Origin: Diphasiastrum complanatum
Lineage: Eukaryota; Streptophyta; Lycopodiopsida; Lycopodiales; Lycopodiaceae
DNA length: 64,000 nucleotides
Direction: 5' to 3'
Assembly (NCBI GenBank): GCA_029204225.1
Contig: CM055103.1
Span: 4,560,276-4,624,275, forward strand
Position 1 is the stretch's first letter; each line of letters begins with the position of its first letter. The notes under the pieces were generated by a model. That model ran no database searches. It was not told the origin of the DNA and saw only the letters and a program-made list of their open reading frames with translations. Shown here piece by piece: positions 36,782 to 47,099 of the stretch. A program made the position numbers and the translations under genes.

Positions 36782-39700
36782 TTAACTTGCTAGTTTTACA
36801 ACACTACTTTGTTCCAACTTAAGAATGATCTCCATCATCAGAATAGATCTCTTCTCAAGGATCCTAATATGTACAAAATAGGACACAACATAATTGATAT
36901 AGATAATAGTGTCCATATAGGATGCTTCACTATTTCTTACATCAATTTTACATAGAATCATAAAAATGGTACATGTAAAAGAACATAGAATCTCAATTAA
37001 TGAATTCCTCCATGTATCCATCTCTGGTTTTTCTGTAAAATAGCAGCAAACAAGTTGTAAATGAAAGTGATCAACAAGTGTTTGCATGCCTCCTCCACAT
37101 TTCACTATACATATAGTGAATGCAACATGTATCTCCATGAATGAACTTCCATCACCACCTTGCCTTTGTAGATCTTCAATCCATGAAAGCCTTTGAGTGA
37201 ATGAATGCCAAAAAGATGTGTTCCCTACTCCATTTGAATGACCAAAACCTGAACTTGAAATACTTGAAGTACCTCCACAAGATTTGCACACAACGCTTGA
37301 TCCTACAATGTCAACAAGTTGCCAATTTGCCAACACTAGAATACTAGATCTTGAACTTTGTTCAAAAGAAAACATATTGACCACTTCAATACCTTTCAAG
37401 ATCTGAATGAATTCATGTACTTGATCATACAAACCAGCAATGATAACTATTCCATCTCCAAGATCCAAAGGATGCAAAACTATGGAACTAGTTTTATTGA
37501 AATTTGACAATTTCAACACATTGACATAACAATGTTCATACATGAGATTAGGCAAGTGAGGTAGAGTAAGAAGACACTTCCTTGCAGCTCCAAAGACCTT
37601 ACTTGAACCTTCAAGAACCTGTAAAAACAGATCCAAAATGCCTTGACCATTTGTCTCTTCTTTGATGCTTTTCACTAGCTTCGAATTGCCACTTGTCTCT
37701 TGGTGTTGATGAAGCAATCCAAGATCAACCTCTTGATCTTCCAATAAGACATCAAAGATCTTGCATATGTGAACATCTTCAGATCTGAAAATCTGAAGAT
37801 ACTCCCTCTCAAACACATGATTAAGATCCCACAAGATCTCATCAATGCTCAAATTTGACCCTTCACTATAGTTAGTGAAAACAATGCCACCATCATAAAC
37901 CAAAAGATAGATTCCAACATTTCCATTTAACACGAAGTAGAGTAGGTGAAGATGAGTATCAAACCTAATCAAAACAGCCCTCTTGAGTTCATAACAAACC
38001 TCAATAAGCTCACCAATGATATCTCCCTTGCCTTGAAGAAGTTGCCACTTGAGTTGCTCCATGTAGTCTTCTTCAACCAACCTTTTGCCATCTTGACCAT
38101 GAATGAACAATCCACCACAATCATAGAATGCTTTGAGTTGATGAAGAGATGTTAGATCCATGCTTTGGATCTTCCCAAGAACCACTCTTCCATTGCCCTT
38201 TCCTTCACAAGACTCCCTCTTAATGCTAGCACCACAAAAGTTAGAAACCTCCCTCTTGATAGTTGCACCATAAGAAGTAGAAGACTCTTGAATATTAGAA
38301 GCCAAGAAAAGAATCCTTAGTACCTTCAACATAAGAGTGATTGAAGTACTCTCTCTTTTCAAACATGAACTTCTACTCAATGATTTAGGTAATGAGTCAT
38401 ATGATAATGATTCTTCCTCACTATCGTTCATAAAAACATCATTCAAAGTACATCCTACTTTGAACACTTCACATACTTCTCTTCCTTTTGACTTGTGATC
38501 TCCCTCACCAAGTCTCATGATAGAAACCTTTGATCTACTCTTTTTATGAAGAAATGTGACACCACTTGTTGCACAAATGACTTTATCACAAAAAGATGTA
38601 AAAGAACCATTTCCTTCAAGCATGCTCAAAGCACCATCATCTTTTCCCACATGATTACATACATCAATATGAAAAGAATTAGAAGAACAACCATCTTCTT
38701 GCAAAGAATGACACTTAGCATCTCCATCTTTTTCCATATGAACAAACAAGTCATTAGCAACAATCACTTCCAAAGAAGAATCTTCATCAACTCCATTGAT
38801 GAAGTTAGCTCCTTCCTTACCTTTTCCATTTTTGCACTTGCCATCTAGCACCATTGAAGAACCAACAAGCCTTGGAAGTCCATGAGTAGAAGAGTACAAA
38901 CATGATGCTAATTTAGCTCCACATGACTCCATATGACTAGTAGGTAACACTAGTGCATCTTCAAGATCCAATGGATCCAAAAAATTGACCATAGATTCAC
39001 CAAAGCTTGCCAAGTTAGCACAACAATTATCATCTCCAAGAAGTACATTAGATCTCAACCTACATCTAGCATTTTGTTTCTTATGGCATTCATTTGCAAA
39101 ATGTCCTTTTATCCCACAATAAAAGCACTTGAACTTTGACTTATTGTTCTTAGTAGAAGAGGAAGAGGAAGAGTGATCATCATGATCAAAGTTACCACCT
39201 TTGGACCATTTCCCTTTGCCTTTACCTTTGCCCTTGAATTTGCCTTTTGTGAAGAAAGCCTCTTCACCTCCACCTTGCAAGGATGCACCATCAAGCTTTG
39301 ATTGCAACCTATGTTCTTCAGCCAATAATATTTCTTGCAAGTCAACCACACTTGGCAAGACTCTTTGAATGGCAAAACTTTGCACAAGGTTAGCATGTTC
39401 ATTTAGCAAACCATTCAACATAACTTGGACTATTTCACCATCTTTTATGTTCTCATCAATGCATGCTAAATCATCACTTAGGGACTTAACTCTCAAGATA
39501 AATGCATGAGCACTTTCACCCTCTCTTTGCCTACTAGAAAATATTTGTCTCCTTAGGGTCAATACCCTAGATGTGGACTTTGATTCAAAGAGCTTCTTTA
39601 AGGCATTCCATGCCTCACTTGCACTTTGACACTTTCCAACTTCCTTGAGAAGTTCATTTGTAACATTCATTTTAATGATATGAAGAGCCCTTTTGGCCTT

Positions 39701-39874
39701 CTTATCAAACCTTTGTTGCTCTTGAAGTGTGAGAGGTCTCTCTTCAATTTCTGCAACTATGTCCATGAGTTCATTCAACTCAAGTAAGGACTCCATCCTC
39801 ACTTTCCAAGTAGAGTAGTTTGATGAACTCAACCTTTCACTAGACTCTAGCATGATCCCATCATTGGAAGCCAT
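36782..39874 (-). CDS. Gag fused in frame to a ~765-aa protein of unknown function, 1030 aa
   Basis: Residues 1-262 are the Gag of element B with very few changes (for example Asn4-Gly to Asn4-Asp), including the full zinc knuckle CFYCGIKGHFANEC at about 249-262. From about 263 (HKKQNARCRLRSNV) the sequence is unrelated to Copia pol. It has an acidic, Ser-rich part (about 270-500), a more globular part with AFYDCGGLFIHGQDGKRL, LLYFVLNGNVGIYLLVYDGG and VLHPLDLGDGIVIIAGLYDQ, a VCKSCGG motif, and hydrophobic segments near the C terminus (LIEILCSFTCTIFMILC, IIYINYVVSYFVHIRI). The last codons (KLAS, then TAA) align with the end of the B polyprotein. I recognise no domain. It could be a captured spliced host transcript, since no intron is seen, or an old element-specific protein. 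The other frames of the same DNA are closed into short pieces, which argues for real coding sequence. Confidence 0.9.
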   Translation of the reverse strand: MASNDGIMLESSERLSSSNYSTWKVRMESLLELNELMDIVAEIEERPLTLQEQQRFDKKAKRALHIIKMNVTNELLKEVGKCQSASEAWNALKKLFESKSTSRVLTLRRQIFSSRQREGESAHAFILRVKSLSDDLACIDENIKDGEIVQVMLNGLLNEHANLVQSFAIQRVLPSVVDLQEILLAEEHRLQSKLDGASLQGGGEEAFFTKGKFKGKGKGKGKWSKGGNFDHDDHSSSSSSTKNNKSKFKCFYCGIKGHFANECHKKQNARCRLRSNVLLGDDNCCANLASFGESMVNFLDPLDLEDALVLPTSHMESCGAKLASCLYSSTHGLPRLVGSSMVLDGKCKNGKGKEGANFINGVDEDSSLEVIVANDLFVHMEKDGDAKCHSLQEDGCSSNSFHIDVCNHVGKDDGALSMLEGNGSFTSFCDKVICATSGVTFLHKKSRSKVSIMRLGEGDHKSKGREVCEVFKVGCTLNDVFMNDSEEESLSYDSLPKSLSRSSCLKRESTSITLMLKVLRILFLASNIQESSTSYGATIKREVSNFCGASIKRESCEGKGNGRVVLGKIQSMDLTSLHQLKAFYDCGGLFIHGQDGKRLVEEDYMEQLKWQLLQGKGDIIGELIEVCYELKRAVLIRFDTHLHLLYFVLNGNVGIYLLVYDGGIVFTNYSEGSNLSIDEILWDLNHVFEREYLQIFRSEDVHICKIFDVLLEDQEVDLGLLHQHQETSGNSKLVKSIKEETNGQGILDLFLQVLEGSSKVFGAARKCLLTLPHLPNLMYEHCYVNVLKLSNFNKTSSIVLHPLDLGDGIVIIAGLYDQVHEFIQILKGIEVVNMFSFEQSSRSSILVLANWQLVDIVGSSVVCKSCGGTSSISSSGFGHSNGVGNTSFWHSFTQRLSWIEDLQRQGGDGSSFMEIHVAFTICIVKCGGGMQTLVDHFHLQLVCCYFTEKPEMDTWRNSLIEILCSFTCTIFMILCKIDVRNSEASYMDTIIYINYVVSYFVHIRILEKRSILMMEIILKLEQSSVVKLAS

Positions 39875-41034
39875 GATTCTAATGTTTCTTCAACTTTTAG
39901 GTTTTGTCCTAAAGCACTTAGCACTCACTTTTCTCTCAACAAATGATAGATAAAGAGATCTATGAAGATTTAGGACCCTAAAACACTTCTATCTTGAACC
40001 TAGATGGTTTCCAAGCATAGAAAGGAAGATTGAAACACATGCAACACTTTGCACACACTAAGAATGGATTACAAAATCAAACCAACCTGAACACACTCTT
40101 GCTTAAGCTCTCAAACTTTCCAGCAAGTGACCAAATCAAGTTATGGTGTGAAGAGTTACTTGCATTCTTAGAAAATACCCAAAACTAGGATGCCAAGATT
40201 ACCTAGTAATGAACAAACTTGATCAACATATGATCAACACACTAAGATATTGATTCAACCTGTAAAACCACATGTAAACCACACTTCTAAAAGTTTATAA
40301 ACTCCAGCAAGTGATAAATACAAGATTTAGAGGTGAATGAATGAGCACACTTAGTGAATCACAAGACTAGCTTCACTATCTTGTCAAATCTTGGTGTTTA
40401 GATGTAGATCTAAGATCACTTCACATGAGAATGTTCCTCAACCTGTTAAGAACCTGAAAACACACTTGCATAATGGTTAACACCTTCCAGCAAATGCTCC
40501 AATCAAATTACATAAGGAGAGTTACTTACATGCTCAACAAAGTACACCAAAATTTATGCCAAAATTGATGACAATCTTTACAATATGCTCTTCACAATGG
40601 AGCTTACAATATGTTCACCCAAAAAAGGGGATCTTTCATCCAAATGGGAGCTTTGCTCAGCCTTTAGGAGAATTACAACTCACTCAAAAGAGCATTTGTC
40701 ATCCACTTAAGGAGAAGTTTCATCCACTTAAGGAGAGTGTTCATCCAAGAATGGAGATTGTCAACAATAGGATTGAAAAGAACATTGTTAGTATTGAATA
40801 TGCACAAGCCTCACAATCACAAATGATTAGGTGTTATGATCTGATCCAAAATAGTTTCTTTTCAGCCTCTGATCTTCAATAGACCTGAAATATGCTTTTG
40901 ATCCACAAGTTCAACTCACAAAACAAAGGTTAGTAAGATTTGATCAACAAAGCAATGCAAAATCATGCTAGAACTTGATCAAACATCCAAATATCACCAA
41001 AAATGGAATACTTACTGTAAATAGAAGCCAACCA
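39875..41034 (-). other. Leader of element BX (near-identical to that of B)
   Basis: Same length as the B leader and almost the same sequence, including the three diverged ~185-bp repeats (about 39985-40550). A 108-codon antisense frame at 40556-40882 matches the one in B with one residue changed. Confidence 0.85.
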
Positions 41035-41046
41035 GCTCTGATACCA
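41035..41046 (-). other. Primer-binding site of element BX
   Basis: TGGTATCAGAGC on the minus strand, adjoining the 5' LTR at 41047, as in element B. Confidence 0.95.
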
Positions 41047-41693
41047 TGTGAAAAATACAGATCCTAAGTGGATCTAAACTCCAAGATCATTGGCTTGAAT
41101 GCTTGCACTCCAAACTACATAAGCTAGGAATTGGCAACACATTCTATGCTACCTAGAATGCAAAGAACTTGATCAAAAAGCATTTATCACAAATGGAAAC
41201 TTCCATAAACATCAAGTGCGGCCCAAAATAGCATTATACAGTCCATAATACATCAGCCTACCACTTTTGGAAAGCACCTAAGATCATACACACAAAGCTT
41301 GAACTCAATCACTACACAATGCCAACAATGGAAGGAGAACCCAATAGAAAAATCTCTCATTAAGCAAATGAATACAATGGATCTGCTCCAACCTGTTTCT
41401 CCACGGCCTACCTGCTATATATAGCTGAGAGAGATGACTCTCTCTCCTCTCTCTAGACCCTCCTTACCTAAAATATGCCCTATATAGGTAAAATTGGCAT
41501 ATATGTCCAAAATACATGAAAATGGACTCATTTCGAAGGTCTTGAAGTTTGACACTTCTTCATACTGAAAAAATACACTTACTAAAAATATCTAGACCTG
41601 TTTCACACGTGTGAAAAGTCAGATCCTAAACTATGTGCCATTTTTAGCAATTTTGGCCTAAAACTAGACAAGGAAATGTTGACAATTTTTACA
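41047..41693 (-). repeat. 5' LTR of element BX
   Basis: Identical to 36122-36768 except for the terminal TTTTTACA where the other copy has TTTTCACA. TATA box about 41415-41425; palindrome TTCACACGTGTGAA at 41602-41615. Confidence 0.97.
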
Positions 41694-42062
41694 TGAATTG
41701 TGTCAGATTAAGTATATCAAGTATACAAGTCAATAATGCGGTAGAGCACAAGACTGTAGCGGCCGAAACCGTGTGCCCTACCAAGCTTATTTCTATCTAT
41801 AATGCCAGGAATAAAACCTCCTTCACTTATTCTAGACTTATCTTGCTTCATCAGAATTCATCATCGCTAGAATATGCAGATGGTATCCAGTATATATACA
41901 CATAATATTATAGGTGTGCAGATGGAAAAGTACAAAGTGGATGTGTTGTCTGTAGGAGATCATGAGATCATGCTCATCATCATCTGACTTTGTACAAGCT
42001 ACTTGTTGAATCAATCAATCTTCTTATTGCATGCAGTATTATATAAAAATGTATATTTCTTA
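41694..42062 (+). repeat. Probable LTR of Copia G, split by BX and F
   Basis: It lies between BX and the reversed LTR of F. Together with 43233-43298, which ends CGCGACA right before a Copia primer site, it is best read as parts of the 5' LTR of element G. It continues leftwards across the BX target duplication. Related reversed sequence lies at 34785-34905. Confidence 0.45.
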
Positions 42063-43232
42063 TCCACAAATGATTAGTAAGAGTGATTGGTAGCTTGGGA
42101 TCTTGATCTATATCAAGACTAGCATCCAATTATAGCTTCTACTTGACAATTTCTATTTATCCAAGCAAGAACAATAAAAAAAGATGATCCAAAGGCTTCA
42201 CACGCGTGAAGTACAGCAGGTATACGGCCTGTTAACAAAAAATATGTTTACTAAAGAAATACAAAGCATTCATCCACAAGGAATTTGCTTAAGAGAGTGA
42301 AAACACAATGAAAGCTCCCAAATCAATGTTTCTGAAGATTAACCTCACAGTGGATCCATCATGGATCAAGTACGCGATCGTCATAATATCTCTCTAGGAT
42401 GCTTCCAACATATGTGGGACAACTCATTGTACTCATCCATTTCCACTTTGGATAATATCTATCTAATTTTTCACATCATCCATTGGTGGTTAGTGTTGAC
42501 CTTCTAGATTCCTACAATCTAGGAGATAACTCCTACAATTTAGGAGATTTGACATTTGACTCAAATAAAATCTAAGTACAATGGATCTGAATATTACAAG
42601 TGTTATTTCACATGTGTGGATAGGTGCTCACACGTGTGGATCCACATAGATACCAAACCAATTGCTTAACAATGTGAAAATTGCTAAAATCTAACACTCC
42701 TCAATTTTTACATTGATACATCTATGGTACATCTATCTACAACTCCTAAGGCTGATCTTAGGTTGATAAATGAAGCCTTTGGCAAGGCTTTAGTGAGTAT
42801 ATCAGCAAGGCAATCTAAAGAAGATACGTGTTGTAGCTTGATCTCCTTTGCTTGAACCTTTTCCCTCACAAAGTGGTGAGCAATCTCTATGTGCTTGCTC
42901 CTTGCATGGAATGTGGGATTGGTTGCTAATGCTTGGCTTGATTGGTTGTCACAATATATGATTGGCTGCTCCTCGGCCTCCATGACTTGTAACTCCACCA
43001 AAAACCTCTTCAACCACAAAGCCTCCTTGGTTGTTGATGTTAATGCCTTGTATTCCGACTCAGTTGAAGATAGAGAAATTGTGTCTTGCTTTTTGGAAAG
43101 CCAAGACACTATGCCATTGCAAAGAAAGGTAACAAAAGCACTTGTGGACCTCCTATCCATCTTATCTTCTACAAAATCAGCATCCAAATATGCCCTCAAA
43201 GCAAGGTTAGATCCATGATACAAAATGCCAAA
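42063..43232 (-). mobile_element. Copia F: RNase H end plus 3' LTR
   Basis: Minus strand, 43223-42708: an open frame of 171 codons covers Copia RNase H (DADFVEDKMDRRSTSAF, TISLSSTESEYKALTSTTKE, CDNQSSQALATNPTFHARSK, HIEIAHHFVREKVQ) up to its stop. A purine tract (AAAATTGAGGAG) follows, then an LTR starting TGTTAG at 42696, which belongs to the same family as the LTR of C (26480-27101) and lacks its last ~33 bp at 42063. Upstream RT is missing: the fragment begins abruptly at 43232. TTCACACGCGTGAA is at 42197-42210. Confidence 0.85.
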
Positions 43233-46200
43233 GTTCTACACAAGAAAATTCAAAGAAAGAAATACGTTCGCGATACAGAAACAAACCCATTCGCGACATG
43301 GTATCAGAGCCAATAGGTTATCATAACTGATATCTAAGCAGTGATTTTCTAGACAACACAATATGGCTACAATGATCCAGACAAGAGTAGCAATCAGTCT
43401 TAATGGTGCAAACTACAGGATATGGAAACTCAAAATCAAAACACTTTTGAAGGGCAAAGGCATCTGGTCAGTGACCGAACTCTTAGAGGTGCAGCCTCCA
43501 GAGGAAGAAAAGAGGAGAGCTGAATGGATCGGAAAGGATGAGCATGCAATGGCAATCATCATTTCGTCCATTAACGAAGATCTACTCATGCAAATTGAAG
43601 ACTGCGAAAGCAGCCATGCAGCATGGGAAAGATTAAAACAGAAGTATGAAGTGAGGACTGCAGCTTCGGTGATGCACCTTCACAATCAACTACAATCCAT
43701 ACGATGGGATGGTAACTAGTTAGACCAGCACGTTGAGAAGGTCAGAACGATCTTTGCTCAACTCGCTGCATCAGGACAGGAGCACTAGGTCCCAGCACCA
43801 CAACAACTGATGTACTTCATGAAGACTCTACCTACATCCTATCAACCGTTGAGAATGCTCATACTGAGTCTACCAGATATGACATTCGACAAACCGATCA
43901 GTCTTGTCGCTGATGAGAGACTGATGAGGGATGAAGGAGAAGGAAGCAGTGATCAAGACAAGGCTCTCTTCACGAAAGGAAGGAAGAAAACAAGAACAAA
44001 CCTAGATTTGACAAGATGAAGTCCTCGAATCAACAATCTTCTTCCTGTGATCACTGTCATGAACCAGGCCATACAGCCAACAAATATTGGTTCAATCCAG
44101 CAATACCTTGCATGCACTGCAAGAAGAAGGGGTACTCTGCATACGATTGCAGATTCAACCCAAAAAGAAAGAACAAGACTGAGAAAGCAAATGTTGCAGA
44201 GTCATCCAAGAATGCAGATAGAGGTGATGAAGCCTTCACAATACTTGATGAAGCTTCAATGAGCTACATTGAATAAGACTACGATGTAGTCATTGATTTG
44301 GGAGCAACATCACACATCACTTACAACAAAAAAAATCTTGATCGACTTCAGAGAACTCGAAAATAACAGAGCAGTGATTCTAGGTGATGAGAGCAGATAC
44401 GATATCAAAGGCATTGGGACTCTACAACTGCAAACATTGTCAGATCAAGCAGAGCTGCCAAGAGCACTCTACGTGCCTTCACTGAGAAAAGATCTGCTAT
44501 CAGTCTCCAAGATGGCAGATCTTGGAATTCGAGTTTTGTTCGATGGCAATACATGCCGCATGATCGAGAAAAATACAAACAAGTTGTTGACAGTTGGATG
44601 TAGAGAAGGAAATCTCTACCAAGCCAAGATAATCAGCAACTCTGATAGCATATTAAATGCATTAAAGAATGAAGATCAGCTCTAGCAAAGGAGAATGTAT
44701 CATCTGAATATGAGGAGCCTGTATGACATGTGTAAGAAAGACATAGTCATAGGTTTAAAGATATCAAGACTCGATACTGAGTTCTGCGAAGCCTGTCAAA
44801 AAGGCAAACAACATCGGAATCCATTCATACAAGAGGGAAGAAGAGCCAAAGAAGTTTTTGAACTTGTCCACTCAGATGTCTATGGACCAATGAAAATGGA
44901 TTCGCTCTCAAGATGGAGGTATTTCCTGGTGTTCATAGAACACTACAGCCAGATTACTACAATCTACTACCTAAAGAAGAAATTTGAAGTGTTTGATTCC
45001 TTCAAGAAGTTCATGACATTTGCAGAGCGACACACCTCAAAGAAGATCCAGATTATTAGATATGACAATGAAGGTGAGTACAAGAGCAAAGAGTTTTCAA
45101 AATTCAACCAAGAACAAGGGATCAAGCATCAGTTCACTCCTGCATACACACCAGAATATAATGGTGTCACGAAAAGAAGAAACAGAACGCTTGTCGAAGG
45201 AGCTAGATGCATGACGGCATAGGCTCAATTGTCAAGTCAATTTTGGGTTGAGGCAATAGCTGCAGTTGTACACCTGTAGAATAGATCAACAATGACAGTG
45301 CTGGAAAATAAGACACCGTACGAGATGTGGATAGGTAGAAAGCCTAATCTATCATACGTATGTGTGTTTGGATGTGCAGCATACAAGCACATTCCAAAAG
45401 AAAAGAGAAGCAAGCTCGATGATAAATCAGAGCAAACGATCATGGTCAGGTACTCGAACGAAACACAAGTGTACAAGATCTACAACCCAACCACGAAAAA
45501 GGTTGTTTCGAGCATAGATGTGAAGTTCGATGAGTCCACATTCCCTGGACTAAAAGATGAAATAGGCCATGAGATCTTCACACTGCTACCAATTCAAGAG
45601 GGAGATCGAGGACAGATGTCAAATCAGAATGTTGAGCCACAGACTCCAGAGCAGTAGGAAGCAGAAGATTAACTCCACGAACAAGAAACATTCGAGTAAC
45701 AACGAAACGAACCCAGAAGGTCAACAAGACAAAAAAGACCTCCAAACCATTACACTGACAATCTCCAGTGGAGCGAAGACAAGCAATTCGAGTATTACAG
45801 CTTCACTAAAGAGCCAACAACATGTCAAGAAGCTGTCCAGAGTTTAGAGGAAGAATTTTGGAAGCAAGCAATGTTAGAGGAGATCGAGTCGATGAGGCAA
45901 AACAAGGCATGGACACTAGAGCCACTGCTGGGAAATTGAAAGATCGTCGACTACAAGTGGGTGTACAAGAAGAAAATAAAATAAGATGGCACCATTGGCC
46001 GTTACAAGGAAAGGCTTGTCGTGAAGGGCTACACACAAAGATATGGTGTTGATTATTTCGACACATATTCGTCGATGGTCAAAATGACAAGCATACGACT
46101 ACTCCTTGCATACGCCACACAACACAATTTGGAAATTCACCAGATTGATGTGAAGACAACCTTTCTCCACGGAGATCTAGAGGAGGAAATCTTGATAAAG

Positions 46201-46590
46201 CAGCTTGAAGGATTTGAAGACCCTGACAATCGACAATATGTTTGTCGGTTGCAGAGATGTAGTTATGGTCTAAAACATGCATCTTGAGCTTGGTATAAGA
46301 AACTCGATAGTCTTCTGAAGTCTCTAGACATCAAATCTTCACAACCAGACTGTAATGTTTACATAAAAAGAGTAGGAAAAGATTTTGTGATACTGACTAT
46401 TTTTGTGGATGATTCCCTGATGATGGAAAATTCCTTGATGCTGATCAAAGACTCGACGAAATCAGATTTCTAAAAGTTATGAAATCACAGATCTAGAAGA
46501 AGCAACGAAATGCCTCGGGCTGGAGATCAAAAGAGATCGAACAATTAGAGGAGTTCTCAATATCAAAAATATCCTTTAAGGAATGACATG
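43233..46590 (+). mobile_element. Copia G, truncated within RT
   Basis: A different Copia lineage from B, with its own primer site TGGTATCAGAGCC at 43299-43311 following a short piece of LTR ending CGCGACA. It encodes gag to RT and breaks off near 46590, without RNase H or 3' LTR. Confidence 0.85.
43363..46570 (+). pseudogene. Copia G gag-pol remnant
   Basis: Gag begins at 43363 (MATMIQTRVAISLNGANYRI) with stops at 43720 and 43787. Two zinc-knuckle-like motifs occur (CDHCHEPGHTANKYW and CMHCKKKGYSAYDC, about 44047-44150). The protease site is altered to DLGATSHIT (about 44297). Integrase has CEACQKGKQH, HSDVYGPM, YDNEGEYKS and NGVTKRRNRTL (44780-45190), where the catalytic Glu of the usual NGVAERKNRT is Lys. 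RT follows with VYKKKIK, GYTQRYGVDYFDTYSS, FLHGDLEEEI and FVDD (45950-46410). Stops at 45222, 45279, 45655, 45938 and later exclude a working product. Confidence 0.9.
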
Positions 46591-47099
46591 TAGGATATAG
46601 AAAAATATCAAAATAAAAGAAACAATATTGTTTATTTGCTTGCCCCCATGACTCCCGAGTCCTCCCCAACTCTCAATGATCTAACCACATTGTCTATAGT
46701 CACAGTTAAGAACTGTATACAGTTCACAATATAACTTGACTAAATTCAAAAATATTCTCTCCATTGGTTACAAAAAGGGCAATATTTTCACTGGATCTAG
46801 AATATGACCGCCATCCCTAAATTCAAATCAGGAAAAATTGCAAAATATTTACATATGCATTCCTTCCACGAGAATGGAAATATGGGTGCCATCATCACCT
46901 TGGAATGGAAATATGAGCGCCAACTACCTATTGGAATGAAAAAATGAGTAGCATTTCCAAATTTGAATCAAGCATACAAGCATGGAGATTGGATTGATCG
47001 TACATAGTATATAATATAATCAAAGATGAGTATTTTGTTTTGCTTCATATAATCTAGTCATAGCACTTTGATGCAACTGATTACTCTATTGTTTTTTCT
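46591..47099. other. No feature recognised
   Basis: AT-rich, with a short imperfect duplication of an ATGGAAATATGxGxGCC word near 46882 and 46904. No gene is supported. Confidence 0.4.

Larger units (their letters stand above)
36122..41693 (-). mobile_element. Young chimeric LTR retrotransposon BX: Copia gag fused to an unknown ORF, no pol
   Basis: A 5572-bp element with TGAAT target duplications, 647-bp LTRs that differ at one position (near 41690), an initiator tRNA-Met primer site, a 1172-bp leader and one open frame of 1030 codons filling the interior. The leader and gag are almost identical to those of B. From the zinc knuckle onward nothing of protease, integrase, RT or RNase H is present. 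It cannot transpose alone, yet its LTRs show recent movement, so it was mobilised in trans. Shared primer site, LTR ends and Gag make a B-type element the likely helper. Confidence 0.95.

Noticed and set aside
37946-38848. Plus-strand frames within BX
   Set aside because: Short antisense frames (under about 100 codons) opposite the continuous 1030-codon frame.
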